A DNA stretch of 64,000 nt from Leeuwenhoekiella aequorea (GCF_004104375.1 NZ_QOVM01000002.1:310001-374000), one strand, 5' to 3'; counted from the first letter of the stretch, positions 36,743-46,667 are shown. The notes: generated by a model from the letters alone, not told the origin. Numbers and translations are program-made.

Positions 36743-37471
36743 CTAATTTTCTTTAACTATCATAATATTAGCCTTTACGCCAGTTAACAAGTTCCATTCA
36801 TTAGAACTAATTACGTTCCCGGTATCATCATAAACTACAAAAGCTGCAGTATTAGGTCCACTAGAACCTTGGTTTAAAGCCTTAAACGATATCTTATTAA
36901 ATCCTTTTTTTAATGGAAGATAAAAGCTGGTATAGGCTTCAGTCAACCATATACTAGGTAACACAATTTCATCATTGACTAATACAGCAACCCGATCTCC
37001 ATCTACATAAGCATAATCTCTACAAACAATTTTAACCTGCTTCCCTCCATTTTTAAATGTACCTAAATCTTGATCTGATTGATGTGCGGGTTTTTCAGAT
37101 TTATCAGAATCCCGATTAGCTTCACGCTGATTCATCATTTCTGTATACCGTTGTCCGGCATCTGCGTATTTTTCATGCGTAAGCATATAAAAGGTAGGTG
37201 TTTCCGGGGCTCTAAGTACTGGACGTTCCATTAATTTACCATTTGCATCTAATTGCAAACCGCCTATTGATTTTTTAGATTCTGGTAAATCTGAAGTCGG
37301 ATCTGGAACTGGTGTAGGTGTACCATTAGGATTTTCAGTTGCCGGAATTTTAAAAGATCCCGACCGGTTATCTATTTGAGATAAGACTGTAAAAGGCATA
37401 AAAAATATACAAATCACAAATAGTAATTTATAATCATATAGCCGTTTGATATACATAGTATTCAATTTCAA
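36743..37471 (-). CDS. Secreted protein of unknown function
   Basis: A 242-residue protein with an N-terminal hydrophobic export signal (LLFVICIFFMPFTVLS, cleavage near residue 32). A Pro/Thr-rich linker (TPTPVPDPTSD) follows, and a C-terminal beta-sandwich-like domain (about 145-240) with VKIVCRDYAYVDGDRVAVLV and GFNKISFKALNQGSSGPNTA. This type of C-terminal domain looks like a recurring Bacteroidota periplasmic module; no function is known to me. A second in-frame ATG lies at 37453 and is an equally good start. No neighbours in the same direction. Confidence 0.68.
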   Translation of the reverse strand: MKLNTMYIKRLYDYKLLFVICIFFMPFTVLSQIDNRSGSFKIPATENPNGTPTPVPDPTSDLPESKKSIGGLQLDANGKLMERPVLRAPETPTFYMLTHEKYADAGQRYTEMMNQREANRDSDKSEKPAHQSDQDLGTFKNGGKQVKIVCRDYAYVDGDRVAVLVNDEIVLPSIWLTEAYTSFYLPLKKGFNKISFKALNQGSSGPNTAAFVVYDDTGNVISSNEWNLLTGVKANIMIVKEN

Positions 37472-37633
37472 TCTTCTTAATTCTTAACGTTATCAAATAA
37501 ATTGTATTGCCATATTTAAAAAGCAAATATAGCTAATGACGAGTAAACAGTAATCGTGCCAATTCTCATAACACTTGAATCTTAAATTGCAAAATCATCA
37601 AAAAAAAACGTAGATTTATTATAAAATATACAT

Positions 37634-38917
37634 ATGAAAAAGAATTATTTTTATATCAACGGTCATTTTGATTCGCTATTGTTTCTATGTATAGCGTTTT
37701 TAGTATTTTTTACAAGTTCTGTCAAATCACAAGAATCTGATAATTTTATTGAGTATAAAGGACTCGTAATTTCAAAAGGTTCTAACAATCCTCTGCCGTT
37801 TGTAAACCTTGTCGTAGAAGGAACAAATATTGCTACAGTAACAAACTCTGAAGGTAATTTTTCTTTAAAAATTGATGAAGCATTACCTAATGCAAAGGTC
37901 ACATTTACATACCCCGGTTATCAGAAATTGATAATTATAATGACTGATTTAAACGATAAGCATTCAGTAATTAGTCTTTCTCCACAAACATATGAACTTG
38001 ATGAAATTAATATTAGCAGACCTAAAAATGCGCTTTATTTAGTTCAGCAAGTATTTGATAATATTGATAAAAATTATGCTGACCAGGATAATTTTATGAC
38101 CGCATTTTATAGAGAAACCATTAATAAACGCAATCGAAGTGCTTCCTTGGCAGAGGCTGTAGTAACCATTCAGAAGAAACCTTATGCCAGTTATGAAACA
38201 GATTTACTCTCTATATACAAAGCTCGTAAAAGCACAAATTATGATCGTCTTGATACAGTTGCAATAAAGTTACAAGGTGGTCCACTAAATGCTTTGTATG
38301 CAGATCTCGTAAAATATCCCAAATATTTCATTACACCGCTATCTCTATCTAATTATGACTTTTCGTTTGGAGAACCATTAATTAATGATGGTTCGATGGT
38401 TTATGTAGTGAACTTCAAGCAAAAAAGTTCGATTAACGAACCTTTATACTACGGAAAATTATTTATTGACGCTCAGTCTAATGCTTTAACAAATGCTATC
38501 TATAATTTAAATGTAGAAAATCGTAATGCAGCTGCTGCTTTATTCGTTAAGAAAAAACCAAATCGCGTAAAAGTTTATCCTACCGAAATTAGCTACCGTA
38601 TAGATTATCGCAATAAAGACGGCAAGTGGTATTACAGTTATAGTAACGTTCAGCTTGAGTTTGTAGTAAACTGGAAACGCAAACTATTTAATAGCAAATA
38701 TAGAATTAGCAGTGAAATGCTTATTACAGATTGGGAAACCGAATTAATGACTGATGGAATAGATAGAAGATCAAAGTTTAAGCAAAATGCTGTTTTAGCT
38801 GATGAAGTCTCCGGATTTGCCGATCCTGAGTTTTGGGGAGCTTATAACGTCATTGAACCTGAAAAATCAATTCAACAAGCCATCGACAAAATTCAAAAGC
38901 AAATTAAAAGAGATTAA
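37634..38917 (+). CDS. Exported protein with CarboxypepD_reg-like N-terminal domain
   Basis: A 427-residue protein with a signal peptide (about 1-34, ending SVKSQ) and a CarboxypepD_reg-like beta-sandwich (about 38-125: GLVISKGSNNPLPFVNLVVE, GTNIATVTNSEGNFSLKI). A longer C-terminal region (about 130-427) follows with the FMTAFYRETINKRN block frequently found after this domain in Bacteroidota. It lacks a TonB plug and barrel. Such proteins are envelope-located; function is undefined. The gene converges with the hybrid kinase gene, their stops overlapping by 4 bp (TTAA). Confidence 0.75.
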   Translation: MKKNYFYINGHFDSLLFLCIAFLVFFTSSVKSQESDNFIEYKGLVISKGSNNPLPFVNLVVEGTNIATVTNSEGNFSLKIDEALPNAKVTFTYPGYQKLIIIMTDLNDKHSVISLSPQTYELDEINISRPKNALYLVQQVFDNIDKNYADQDNFMTAFYRETINKRNRSASLAEAVVTIQKKPYASYETDLLSIYKARKSTNYDRLDTVAIKLQGGPLNALYADLVKYPKYFITPLSLSNYDFSFGEPLINDGSMVYVVNFKQKSSINEPLYYGKLFIDAQSNALTNAIYNLNVENRNAAAALFVKKKPNRVKVYPTEISYRIDYRNKDGKWYYSYSNVQLEFVVNWKRKLFNSKYRISSEMLITDWETELMTDGIDRRSKFKQNAVLADEVSGFADPEFWGAYNVIEPEKSIQQAIDKIQKQIKRD

Positions 38918-41184
38918 CAGCTCGTTATCAAATTACGTATTTGCACGTGTTTTGAAATTACTGAAGACAGATCGTCTACATTGTATGGTTTTGTGACAAT
39001 ATCATTCATACCACTGTGCTGTGCTGCTTTTTTGATAAAGGTGGCTTCAGCAGCAGTAAGAGCTATAATAGGTATTAATTTATCAAATATTCTAATGGCT
39101 TGGGTAGTCTCATAGCCATTCATTCCCGGCATATTAATATCCATTAAAATAAAATCAAAATAGTGTTTTTTGGCGCGTTCTAAGGCTTCTTCTCCATTCT
39201 GAGCCTCAAAAGTTATGACACCAAGATTTTCTAAAACCCGTTTTGTAACCAGCCTATTAATCTTATTATCATCTACAATAAGACAACGTAAACCTTTAAG
39301 GTTAGAAATACCTAAAGAACTAGGTTTAGTCGTACGCTCTTGTTGAGAATTAGGATTTAAATCTTTTTCAAAGTTAATATCAAATAAAAAGGTAGATCCT
39401 TTACCCACACTACTTTTTAAGGTGATTTGAGAATCCATCTTCTGTAATAATTTCTTTACAATAGGCAGTCCCAAACCAGTACCTTTAGATTCAGATACTG
39501 CTTCTGTTTTTTGTAATTCTTCCAACTGACTGAACTCATCAAAAATACTTTCTTGAAGTTCTCTTGGAATTCCTATTCCATCATCCTGAACTTCAAAATA
39601 GATTTTAAATTTATTTTCCTCTAACTCTTCTCCTCGCATTCTAAGAACAATTTTACCCTTAGGAGTAAATTTAATAGCATTTCCTAAAATATTTAGTAAG
39701 ACTTGACTAACGCGACGCGCATCTCCTATTACAAACTCGGGAACCGAAGAATCAATCTCGCAAACTAGTGTGCACTCAGAGCTCTTCAAACTATTTTGAT
39801 CAAAGCTAGAAACCAGATCTTCAGCTAATAACTGAATATTAAATCTCTTATTAATCAAGCTAAAAGACTCATCTTCTAGTTTTGATAAATCCAATAAATC
39901 ATTAATGATATCTAATAAATGATCGGCACTAAACTTTAAGGAACCTATTTCTTCTTTAAAAGCATCAAATTCTGATCTTTTTTCAAGTAAAGAGATTATA
40001 CCTGTTACTCCATAAAGTGGTGTGCGCATTTCGTGACTTAATGTAGAGAAGAACTTTGATTTTGCTCGTTCACTTTTTTCAGCCAGATTTTTTGCTTTTA
40101 ATAAATTCTTGTTGTTTCTCTTGAGATTATTGATTAAACCCAATCTCAGTTTTTCACTATAGAATAAATAAGCAAGAAAAAGACTTAATAAAGCCAAGAT
40201 AGAGCCTAGCAAAATAAATTGAATCTTTTTGCGCCTTAAATCTTGATCCAATAGCTGTTGCTGCATTTCAGCTTCATTACGCTGGCGCCTTAATTCTTCT
40301 GTTTCAGCACGTGCAAGAGCTAATTTTACAGTTTCTTTCTCTAATGTTTTTTCTCGTATTTTATAATGCTTTAAATACTGCTGCTGAACATTAAAAGCTT
40401 TATCACTATAATTATTTTCATTTAAATAAGCAGCGTAACGCTCATAAAACTCTAATGCAAGCGGAGTCATATTATCACGCTCAATGAGTTTAAAAGCCTC
40501 TGCATAGTATTCTAGTGCTTTAGCTTTTATATCTAGCGCTTTGTAATAATCGCCCCAACTTATATTTAAATAAATTAATGGATCATTGTGATAATTAAAT
40601 GAGTGATCATAACTTTCCGTCGCTTTTTTAAGATACGGATACATCATTACAAAATTCTCTTCTTTACCGTATAATTCGGCTATATTAAGAGCTGCATCTA
40701 AGAAAACTCCGCTATTCAATTCTTGTTGAATTTCTAAAGAATTTTTATAATACTCTAAAGCTTGTTTTCTAGTATTAGGATTTGTAGAAAGGCTGGCAGC
40801 AAGATTATTATACCCCCAAGAGATCAATGTATCATTTTTAGATAACTTTGCAAATTCTAAAGCAGATTTTGCATATGCTAAGGATGGTACGGTATCATTA
40901 ATTTCATGATATATTACACTGAGCATATTATAGCCGTGAAATGTATAATCATATTCATTTAAGCGTTTTGATTCTATAATTAAATCAGATAAACGCTCAA
41001 TGGCAACATCATATTTCTTTTCGTCTCGATATTTATAAATAGCATCAAGATCTTGTTGTAACGAATTTTCTTGAAAAATTGGATAAAGGCCTTCTGAAGA
41101 AGAATAAACGTTAGAAAACACAGCGAAAATGTTACCTACAAGCAAATATATGCTTACACAAAGGGATAGATAATTGATTTTCAC
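38914..41184 (-). CDS. TPR-containing hybrid sensor histidine kinase
   Basis: A 756-residue protein. Order: signal/TM at 1-25, periplasmic TPR region (about 45-290), coiled coil (about 280-320), transmembrane helix about 321-343, HisKA with His384 (FSTLSHEMRTPLYG), HATPase_c (Asn502 in LGNAIKFTPKG, DDGIGIP at 534-540, GTGLGL at 568-573) and a C-terminal receiver with phospho-acceptor Asp682 (ILMDINMPGMNG). The fused receiver implies a phosphorelay; no HPt or DNA-binding regulator is adjacent. The free receiver at 4700-5098 is similar in style to this domain and is a possible partner (inference). Confidence 0.9.
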   Translation of the reverse strand: MKINYLSLCVSIYLLVGNIFAVFSNVYSSSEGLYPIFQENSLQQDLDAIYKYRDEKKYDVAIERLSDLIIESKRLNEYDYTFHGYNMLSVIYHEINDTVPSLAYAKSALEFAKLSKNDTLISWGYNNLAASLSTNPNTRKQALEYYKNSLEIQQELNSGVFLDAALNIAELYGKEENFVMMYPYLKKATESYDHSFNYHNDPLIYLNISWGDYYKALDIKAKALEYYAEAFKLIERDNMTPLALEFYERYAAYLNENNYSDKAFNVQQQYLKHYKIREKTLEKETVKLALARAETEELRRQRNEAEMQQQLLDQDLRRKKIQFILLGSILALLSLFLAYLFYSEKLRLGLINNLKRNNKNLLKAKNLAEKSERAKSKFFSTLSHEMRTPLYGVTGIISLLEKRSEFDAFKEEIGSLKFSADHLLDIINDLLDLSKLEDESFSLINKRFNIQLLAEDLVSSFDQNSLKSSECTLVCEIDSSVPEFVIGDARRVSQVLLNILGNAIKFTPKGKIVLRMRGEELEENKFKIYFEVQDDGIGIPRELQESIFDEFSQLEELQKTEAVSESKGTGLGLPIVKKLLQKMDSQITLKSSVGKGSTFLFDINFEKDLNPNSQQERTTKPSSLGISNLKGLRCLIVDDNKINRLVTKRVLENLGVITFEAQNGEEALERAKKHYFDFILMDINMPGMNGYETTQAIRIFDKLIPIIALTAAEATFIKKAAQHSGMNDIVTKPYNVDDLSSVISKHVQIRNLITSC

Positions 41185-41396
41185 TTTATGACAAGGGGTT
41201 TTTGAGAGGACAATATTACATAAATAATCGATTAAATGCTAAAGTTAAGTTCTTAAATATCAATATTAAAGAATTTTATTAAGCTCAAACAGCCTCAAAT
41301 AAAGAGATGTATTAAATAAATTTAATTTTATACGTAAGATTTTTCTTATAAATAAATTCGTGGTATTACCCAATGTTATAAAATGCTAATTAAAGT

Positions 41397-41404
41397 ATCT
41401 TTGC
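41397..41404 (+). promoter_or_regulatory. Candidate -7 element that decides the WbqC start
   Basis: TATCTTTG fits TAnnTTTG and lies 14 bp before the ATG at 41419. It would lie inside the longer frame opening at 41383. No TTG is at the canonical distance upstream. Confidence 0.35.
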
Positions 41405-41418
41405 AGATTTATACGAAT

Positions 41419-42042
41419 ATGAATATAATTATAAGCCCTACCTATTTTCCAGATATACTATCATTTGCTGCAATGGTACAAGCAGACACTATCATGCTTG
41501 AAGTTTCAGAAAACTATCAAAAACAAAGTTATAGGAGCAGAATGTATATTGCTACCTCAAACGGCAGGTTACTTCTTAATATTCCTATATTACATTCAAA
41601 AAAGAAGGAGCGTAAGAAAATAGAGGATACTTATATTGAGAATAGTTTTTTGTGGCAACGACAACACTGGAGATCTTTAGTAATTGCTTATAGAACATCT
41701 CCTTTTTTTGAATTTTATGAAGATGATATTTATCCTCTTTTTCATAAAGAATACAATTCTCTTCTTGAATTTAATATAGATTCGATCAAATACCTTCAAG
41801 AGCTATTAGATATAGATCTTACAATAAGTTACACCTCAAGTTATGAAGATAATTACGCAGATAAAATAGATCTACGCTATTTTGCAGATGGCAAAAGGAA
41901 AAATAAAACGGAAATTGCCCCCTATAGACAAGTGTTTGAAGAAAAAAATGGTTTTATTCCCTATCTCTCCGTTTTAGATTTACTGTTTAATCACGGTCCT
42001 GAAGCAATTACTTACCTACAGAACGTAGATTTGAAGCTGTAG
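41419..42042 (+). CDS. WbqC-family protein
   Basis: 207 residues when started at ATG 41419 (MNIIISPTYFPDILSFAAMV). An earlier in-frame ATG at 41383 adds 12 residues but includes the probable -7 box. SPTYFPDI, then YQKQSYRSRMYIATSNGR, then ENSFLWQRQHWRSLVIAYRT and SPFFEFYEDDI are WbqC (PF08889) hallmarks. The family is associated with polysaccharide (O-antigen) biosynthesis loci in other bacteria, with no proven activity; here no sugar genes surround it. It ends 3 bp before the stop of the convergent EEP gene. Confidence 0.85.
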   Translation: MNIIISPTYFPDILSFAAMVQADTIMLEVSENYQKQSYRSRMYIATSNGRLLLNIPILHSKKKERKKIEDTYIENSFLWQRQHWRSLVIAYRTSPFFEFYEDDIYPLFHKEYNSLLEFNIDSIKYLQELLDIDLTISYTSSYEDNYADKIDLRYFADGKRKNKTEIAPYRQVFEEKNGFIPYLSVLDLLFNHGPEAITYLQNVDLKL

Positions 42043-42045
42043 CAA

Positions 42046-43077
42046 CTACTTTGTGCTCACTATAGCCATTATAGGAAAGTGATCTGAGTAGCCTACATCA
42101 AAATTTTCAAAAGCCTTAACGTCATAGCTTTCATCGGGTAGAATAAAATCGATGCGTAATGGAATTATGTCAAATATAAATGTTCGTCCAAAACCGCTCC
42201 CCTTTTCTTCAAAAGCATCTCTTCGGGAACCTCGAATTTTATTATAGGTATAAGAAAAAGCAGTATTATTAAAATCCCCAGCAACTATCGTTTTATAAGG
42301 GCTATTTTTCTGATGTTCTAAAAATATATTGGTTTGTTCTTGTTGTTTTTTAAAAGCTCTTCCCAATCTACCTACAAGAGATTTAGTATCTTCTTTTTCA
42401 AGTGCATTAAGCTCTGGAGTAAGCGTAAGCGTTTGCATATGCATATTGTAAATACGAATGGTATCCTGAGCTTTTACGATATCAACAAAAATACCATTGT
42501 TAAATGTCGCTTTAAAATCTAGAGAGCCCTGGTTAATTATAGGATACTTCGAGTAAATTGCCTGTCCAAAATTACGCGCAACCGTCTCATTACCTAAATA
42601 GGAATATTTATAGTTCTTGAAATTAGGCGAATTGTGTTTTGAAAACTCCTGAAATGTTAATATATCAGGTGCATTCGTGTTTATCAATTCGAGAACTCCC
42701 TCGCGTATTTGCTCCTTATCAAATTTATCACTTGTAAAAACGTGAACGTTATAGCTGAAAATACTTAAATCTTCTGATGCTTGTTCAACGTTTTGAACAG
42801 GGATTCCTGAGCTAAAATTATATAATGTTGTACCAATAAATAGCCACAACACTAAAATTAAACCGGATAGCAAGAACTGTTTTTTAAAAAGCAGTAGCCA
42901 GTAAATAACAAATATGACATTTGTGGCTAACAGCGCTGGTATTATAAGAGTAAGTACGGATATAGGTGGAAAAACTTTAGGTGGAAAATAGGGCAAGGTG
43001 TAACCTATTAATAATGCTATTGCAAAAAGACTGTTTAAAAAAAAAACAACCTTATTCCAGAGTCCGAGATTCTTCAT
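42046..43077 (-). CDS. Membrane-anchored endonuclease/exonuclease/phosphatase-family hydrolase
   Basis: A 343-residue protein with three predicted N-terminal transmembrane helices (about 8-28, 36-60, 68-90). An EEP (DNase I/sphingomyelinase-like) domain follows (about 103-343) with ILTFQEFS (metal Glu), VAGDFNNTAFSYTY (Asp-Asn pair) and the closing GYSDHFPIMA catalytic His. EEP proteins hydrolyse phosphodiester or phosphomonoester bonds in nucleic acids or lipids. The membrane anchor suggests a periplasmic or outer-face catalytic domain. It overlaps the upstream rhomboid gene by 1 bp. Confidence 0.87.
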   Translation of the reverse strand: MKNLGLWNKVVFFLNSLFAIALLIGYTLPYFPPKVFPPISVLTLIIPALLATNVIFVIYWLLLFKKQFLLSGLILVLWLFIGTTLYNFSSGIPVQNVEQASEDLSIFSYNVHVFTSDKFDKEQIREGVLELINTNAPDILTFQEFSKHNSPNFKNYKYSYLGNETVARNFGQAIYSKYPIINQGSLDFKATFNNGIFVDIVKAQDTIRIYNMHMQTLTLTPELNALEKEDTKSLVGRLGRAFKKQQEQTNIFLEHQKNSPYKTIVAGDFNNTAFSYTYNKIRGSRRDAFEEKGSGFGRTFIFDIIPLRIDFILPDESYDVKAFENFDVGYSDHFPIMAIVSTK

Positions 43078-43970
43078 TAATTATCTTTTCCGGCTTTAAA
43101 TAAAAAATCTTTATCCTCTTTTGAAAGGCTATCATAACCACTCTTGCTTATTTTATCTAAAATAGTATCCACACGTATTTGCTTTTCAGACTTTGATAAA
43201 GAATTAGATCCAGATCTATTAACTGAATTACTTGTTTGTTTATTGCGGTATACGGTTTTCATTTTAGCTTTTTTCTCACTTCTAGGGCGTGGCTTTAAAA
43301 GAGCTACTACCTTATCTGCTAAACGCTCCCACCAGATACCGATATCATTTCCTTTTTGAAGTTGTTGTGCATATACAAATCCAAAAATCGCCCCGCCCAC
43401 GTGCGCCAGTAATCCGCCTGCATTATCAGATGAAGGAATTTGTATAAGATCTGTGAGAATTACAAAAACACCGATGTGCCATAACTTCACATTGAAAAAT
43501 ATAACGCGTACCTCAGTATTAGGAGTATATGTGGCTATAAAGATCATTATAGCTCTCACAGCTGCACTTGCACCTATCAAGTAAGCTGTTGATTCAATAA
43601 GAACCGGAAATAAATTATAAGAAACCACAAAAAAGACACCTCCGGCTAATGCACCTAAGAGGTATATAGTTAGAAAACGTTTTTCAGTAAAAAGATTCAA
43701 AACTATCTGACCAAACCAATACAGGATTAACATATTCCAGAAAATATGCCAGAATCCTCCGTGAAGAAATGCATAAGTAAGCAGTGACCAAGGCTGAATT
43801 AATAATCTTCCTAAATGTGTAGGAAGACTTAACCATTGTGTTATAATATTTCCTGAATTTAAAATCCATTCAAGAAGCATAAAACCTATCCAGATTAATA
43901 CATTAACCACGATAAGTTTTACAACAATAGAAGCCGTTTTAAATTGGTAACTCAAGTTTGTTCCAGACAT
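43077..43970 (-). CDS. Rhomboid intramembrane serine protease, copy 2
   Basis: A 297-residue protein with about six transmembrane helices in the first 200 residues and a basic cytosolic C-terminal tail. The catalytic Ser is in LIGASAAVRA (GxSx) and the catalytic His is in LLAHVGGAIFGF. The loop HGGFWHIFWNMLILYWFG carries the conserved His/Asn of rhomboids. The long soluble tail (about 205-297, rich in Lys/Ser) is absent in copy 1. Rhomboids cut single-pass membrane substrates within the bilayer. It starts 2 bp after copy 1 ends; the EEP gene follows with 1 bp overlap. Confidence 0.9.
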   Translation of the reverse strand: MSGTNLSYQFKTASIVVKLIVVNVLIWIGFMLLEWILNSGNIITQWLSLPTHLGRLLIQPWSLLTYAFLHGGFWHIFWNMLILYWFGQIVLNLFTEKRFLTIYLLGALAGGVFFVVSYNLFPVLIESTAYLIGASAAVRAIMIFIATYTPNTEVRVIFFNVKLWHIGVFVILTDLIQIPSSDNAGGLLAHVGGAIFGFVYAQQLQKGNDIGIWWERLADKVVALLKPRPRSEKKAKMKTVYRNKQTSNSVNRSGSNSLSKSEKQIRVDTILDKISKSGYDSLSKEDKDFLFKAGKDN

Positions 43971-43972
43971 AG

Positions 43973-44740
43973 CTAATACCAGCGTTTATCATTAAAACTG
44001 TTCTTTTTCCAATACCACATCATTATGAACCCAAATAAGGCCCCACCAATGTGAGCGAAATTGGCAATATTCTGACCGAAAAGAGAAAAGCCGGTCACAC
44101 CAGAAAATAAATCAATAAGAATTAAAACCGGAATAAAGAACTTCGCTTTGATAGGAATAGGCAAAAATATTAAGAAAAGCTCTGCATTAGGAAACAACAT
44201 CCCAAAGGCTACAAGAACACCATAAATGGCTCCTGACGCTCCTACCGCTGAAGTTGAAAAAGCTTCAATCATTCCTCTAATTTTATCTGCTTCACCAATA
44301 TCAGGGTACGAGTATTGTCCCGTCTGTTGGATGCTCGTAAACGCTTTTTCTAATATTTGAGAAATGTCGGTCGGACTAATACCAGCATCAATAAGTGCCG
44401 TATAGCCTACCTGATAATGATAATATCCTACTAATGTATGAATCAATGCCGCTCCTAAACCAGCTGAAAAGTAAAAGAAAATGAACTTATTTTTCCCTAA
44501 CATCTGCTCAACCGGTCCACCAAAGGCATACAGCGCATACATGTTAAAAAGTATATGAAAAATACTGCTTTGATCGTGCATAAACATATGCGTAAGTGGC
44601 TGCCAATATTCAAAATTTGGATTTGCTGGAAACCACAATGCAAAAAGATCTAAAGCCTGAGGAAACAAAAATTTTGTCCCTAAGAAAAAGATTACGTTTA
44701 TAATTAAGAGAACCTTTACAGTTTCGGTGATTTTGCCCAT
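43973..44740 (-). CDS. Rhomboid intramembrane serine protease, copy 1
   Basis: A 255-residue, six-helix rhomboid. Landmarks: MFMHDQSSIFHILFNMYALY (conserved His and Asn), catalytic Ser in AVGASGAIYGVLVAFG, catalytic His in FAHIGGALFGFIM. A long loop of about 50 residues (about 112-160) after helix 3 is larger than in copy 2. It is a standard active rhomboid by motif. It lies 43 bp after mutL on the same strand and directly ahead of copy 2. Confidence 0.9.
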   Translation of the reverse strand: MGKITETVKVLLIINVIFFLGTKFLFPQALDLFALWFPANPNFEYWQPLTHMFMHDQSSIFHILFNMYALYAFGGPVEQMLGKNKFIFFYFSAGLGAALIHTLVGYYHYQVGYTALIDAGISPTDISQILEKAFTSIQQTGQYSYPDIGEADKIRGMIEAFSTSAVGASGAIYGVLVAFGMLFPNAELFLIFLPIPIKAKFFIPVLILIDLFSGVTGFSLFGQNIANFAHIGGALFGFIMMWYWKKNSFNDKRWY

Positions 44741-44783
44741 CTAATAAGATTTGGAATTTAGAAACGTAATAAAACGTTTTTAA

Positions 44784-46664
44784 TTATGCGTTAAATTTAC
44801 GATCGAGTTCATCGACTGTAAGTGTAATAAATGTTTTTTTATAAAATGGGGATAAAGTAGGTTCGGTACAAGCAAATAACTTATTTACTAAGTGCTCCCG
44901 TGACAAATCATCCAATTTTTCTCCAGTTTTTACAGCCATACTTTTGGCCATACTTTTTGCAAGAACATCTGTCTGACTAAATCCGGCATTTGGTACTTCT
45001 TGCTCAACATCACTTAATAATTGCTCCAGTACAATTGATACTTCACTTTCTTGAATACTAGCAGGTATACCAGAAACTTCTAAAATACCATCTTCAGGAA
45101 AGTCAAGTACAAAACCAGTATTTTCAAGTGATTCTTTCAACGAACTAAAAAGTGCTAATTCAGAACTAGAATAATCTAATCTAAGTGGAAACAGCAGTTG
45201 CTGACTTACAGATTCCTTAACGGTAATATTCCGAAGAAATTCTTCATAAAGTACCCGTTGATGTGCTCTGTTTTGGTCTATTACAAGCATACCACTTTTA
45301 ATGGCACTTACTACGTATTTATTATGAATTTGATACGTATTGGCTGCATCTCTGTCTGTCTGTTTGTTTTCAGTAAAGCCTTTGCTTTCATGTTCTACAA
45401 AAAGAGATTCTCCTTCTGGCTCATCTTCAATTTGCAAAGAGCTAAAAGATGACTCTGTAGTACGTCTGTCAAGTCCCTCATACATAGTTTCCCAACCAGC
45501 ACTACTTTTCTTTTCATAGGTAGCAACATGGGAAGATCTGCCATTGCTGGTAACAGTTTCAAAAGGATTAAAATTACGATCTACCTCTACGCGTGGTACC
45601 TCTACCGCTTTATCCTTATAGGAATAGGGTGTATCCATATTAGACTCTCTGTTAAAGTCTAAAATTGGAGCAATATTAAATTGACCTAGACTATGCTTTA
45701 CTGCAGCACGCAGTAAATTATAAATCGCGTGCTCATCTTCAAATTTCACCTCTGTTTTAGTAGGGTGAATATTAATATCTATAGTCTTAGGATCTACTTT
45801 AAGGTAGATAAAATAACTAGCTCTTGAACGATCTGGTAACAAACCATCAAAAGCTGCATTAACCGAATGATTTAAGTAAGGATGCTTTATAAATCGATCA
45901 TTGACAAAAAAGAACTGTTCTCCTTTTGTTTTCTTTGAAAATTCAGGCTTAATAATAAAACCATCAATTTCTACGATTTCTGTTTCTTCAACAACAGGAA
46001 CCAATTTCTCATTGGTTTTTGCGCCAAATATTGAAACAATACGCTGCCTTTTATTTGCTCGCTGAAGGTTGAATAGTTCGTTATCATTGTGGTACATAAC
46101 AAACCCAATACCCTCGTGTGCTAACGCTACACGCTGAAATTCGTCAATAACGTGACGCAGTTCAACATTATCAGATTTTAGAAAATTACGCCTAGCCGGA
46201 ATATTATAAAATAAATTTTTCACAGCTATAGAAGTTCCTTTAATAGTAGCACAAACCTCTTGCTCTTTAATGGTACTACCTTCAATTTCTATGCGAGTAC
46301 CTACTTCCTCATTTTCTGTTTTTGTTTTTAACTCTACGTGAGCAACTGCTGCGATGGAAGCAAGAGCTTCTCCCCTGAAACCTTTTGTACAAAGCGCAAA
46401 AAGATCGTCTGCAGATTTTATTTTTGATGTTGCATGGCGTTCAAAACTAAGCCGAGCATCTGTAGTGCTCATACCCCTACCATCGTCGATTACCTGAACA
46501 AGCGTTCTACCTGCGTCTTTTACTAATATCTTGATCTGAGAAGCACCAGCGTCAATTGCATTTTCTAAAAGCTCTTTAACTACAGATGCAGGTCGTTGAA
46601 CAACCTCGCCCGCAGCAATTTGATTGGCTACGTGATCTGGTAGAAGCTTTATAATATCAGACAT
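44784..46664 (-). CDS. mutL: DNA mismatch repair protein MutL
   Basis: A 626-residue protein. N-terminal GHKL ATPase: Glu34/Asn36 in ELLENAIDAG, DDGRGM at 60-65, FRGEALASIAAVA at 97-109. The transducer domain includes INIHPTKTEVKF (298-308). A variable linker (about 335-440) and a C-terminal dimerisation domain (about 445-626) follow. The position of the metal-binding DQHAxxExxxxE motif reads DQNRAHQRVLYEE (463-475): His and the first Glu are replaced. No CPHGRP motif ends the protein. So it probably lacks the nicking endonuclease. MutL couples MutS mismatch recognition to strand removal. Confidence 0.93.
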   Translation of the reverse strand: MSDIIKLLPDHVANQIAAGEVVQRPASVVKELLENAIDAGASQIKILVKDAGRTLVQVIDDGRGMSTTDARLSFERHATSKIKSADDLFALCTKGFRGEALASIAAVAHVELKTKTENEEVGTRIEIEGSTIKEQEVCATIKGTSIAVKNLFYNIPARRNFLKSDNVELRHVIDEFQRVALAHEGIGFVMYHNDNELFNLQRANKRQRIVSIFGAKTNEKLVPVVEETEIVEIDGFIIKPEFSKKTKGEQFFFVNDRFIKHPYLNHSVNAAFDGLLPDRSRASYFIYLKVDPKTIDINIHPTKTEVKFEDEHAIYNLLRAAVKHSLGQFNIAPILDFNRESNMDTPYSYKDKAVEVPRVEVDRNFNPFETVTSNGRSSHVATYEKKSSAGWETMYEGLDRRTTESSFSSLQIEDEPEGESLFVEHESKGFTENKQTDRDAANTYQIHNKYVVSAIKSGMLVIDQNRAHQRVLYEEFLRNITVKESVSQQLLFPLRLDYSSSELALFSSLKESLENTGFVLDFPEDGILEVSGIPASIQESEVSIVLEQLLSDVEQEVPNAGFSQTDVLAKSMAKSMAVKTGEKLDDLSREHLVNKLFACTEPTLSPFYKKTFITLTVDELDRKFNA

Positions 46665-46667
46665 AGA

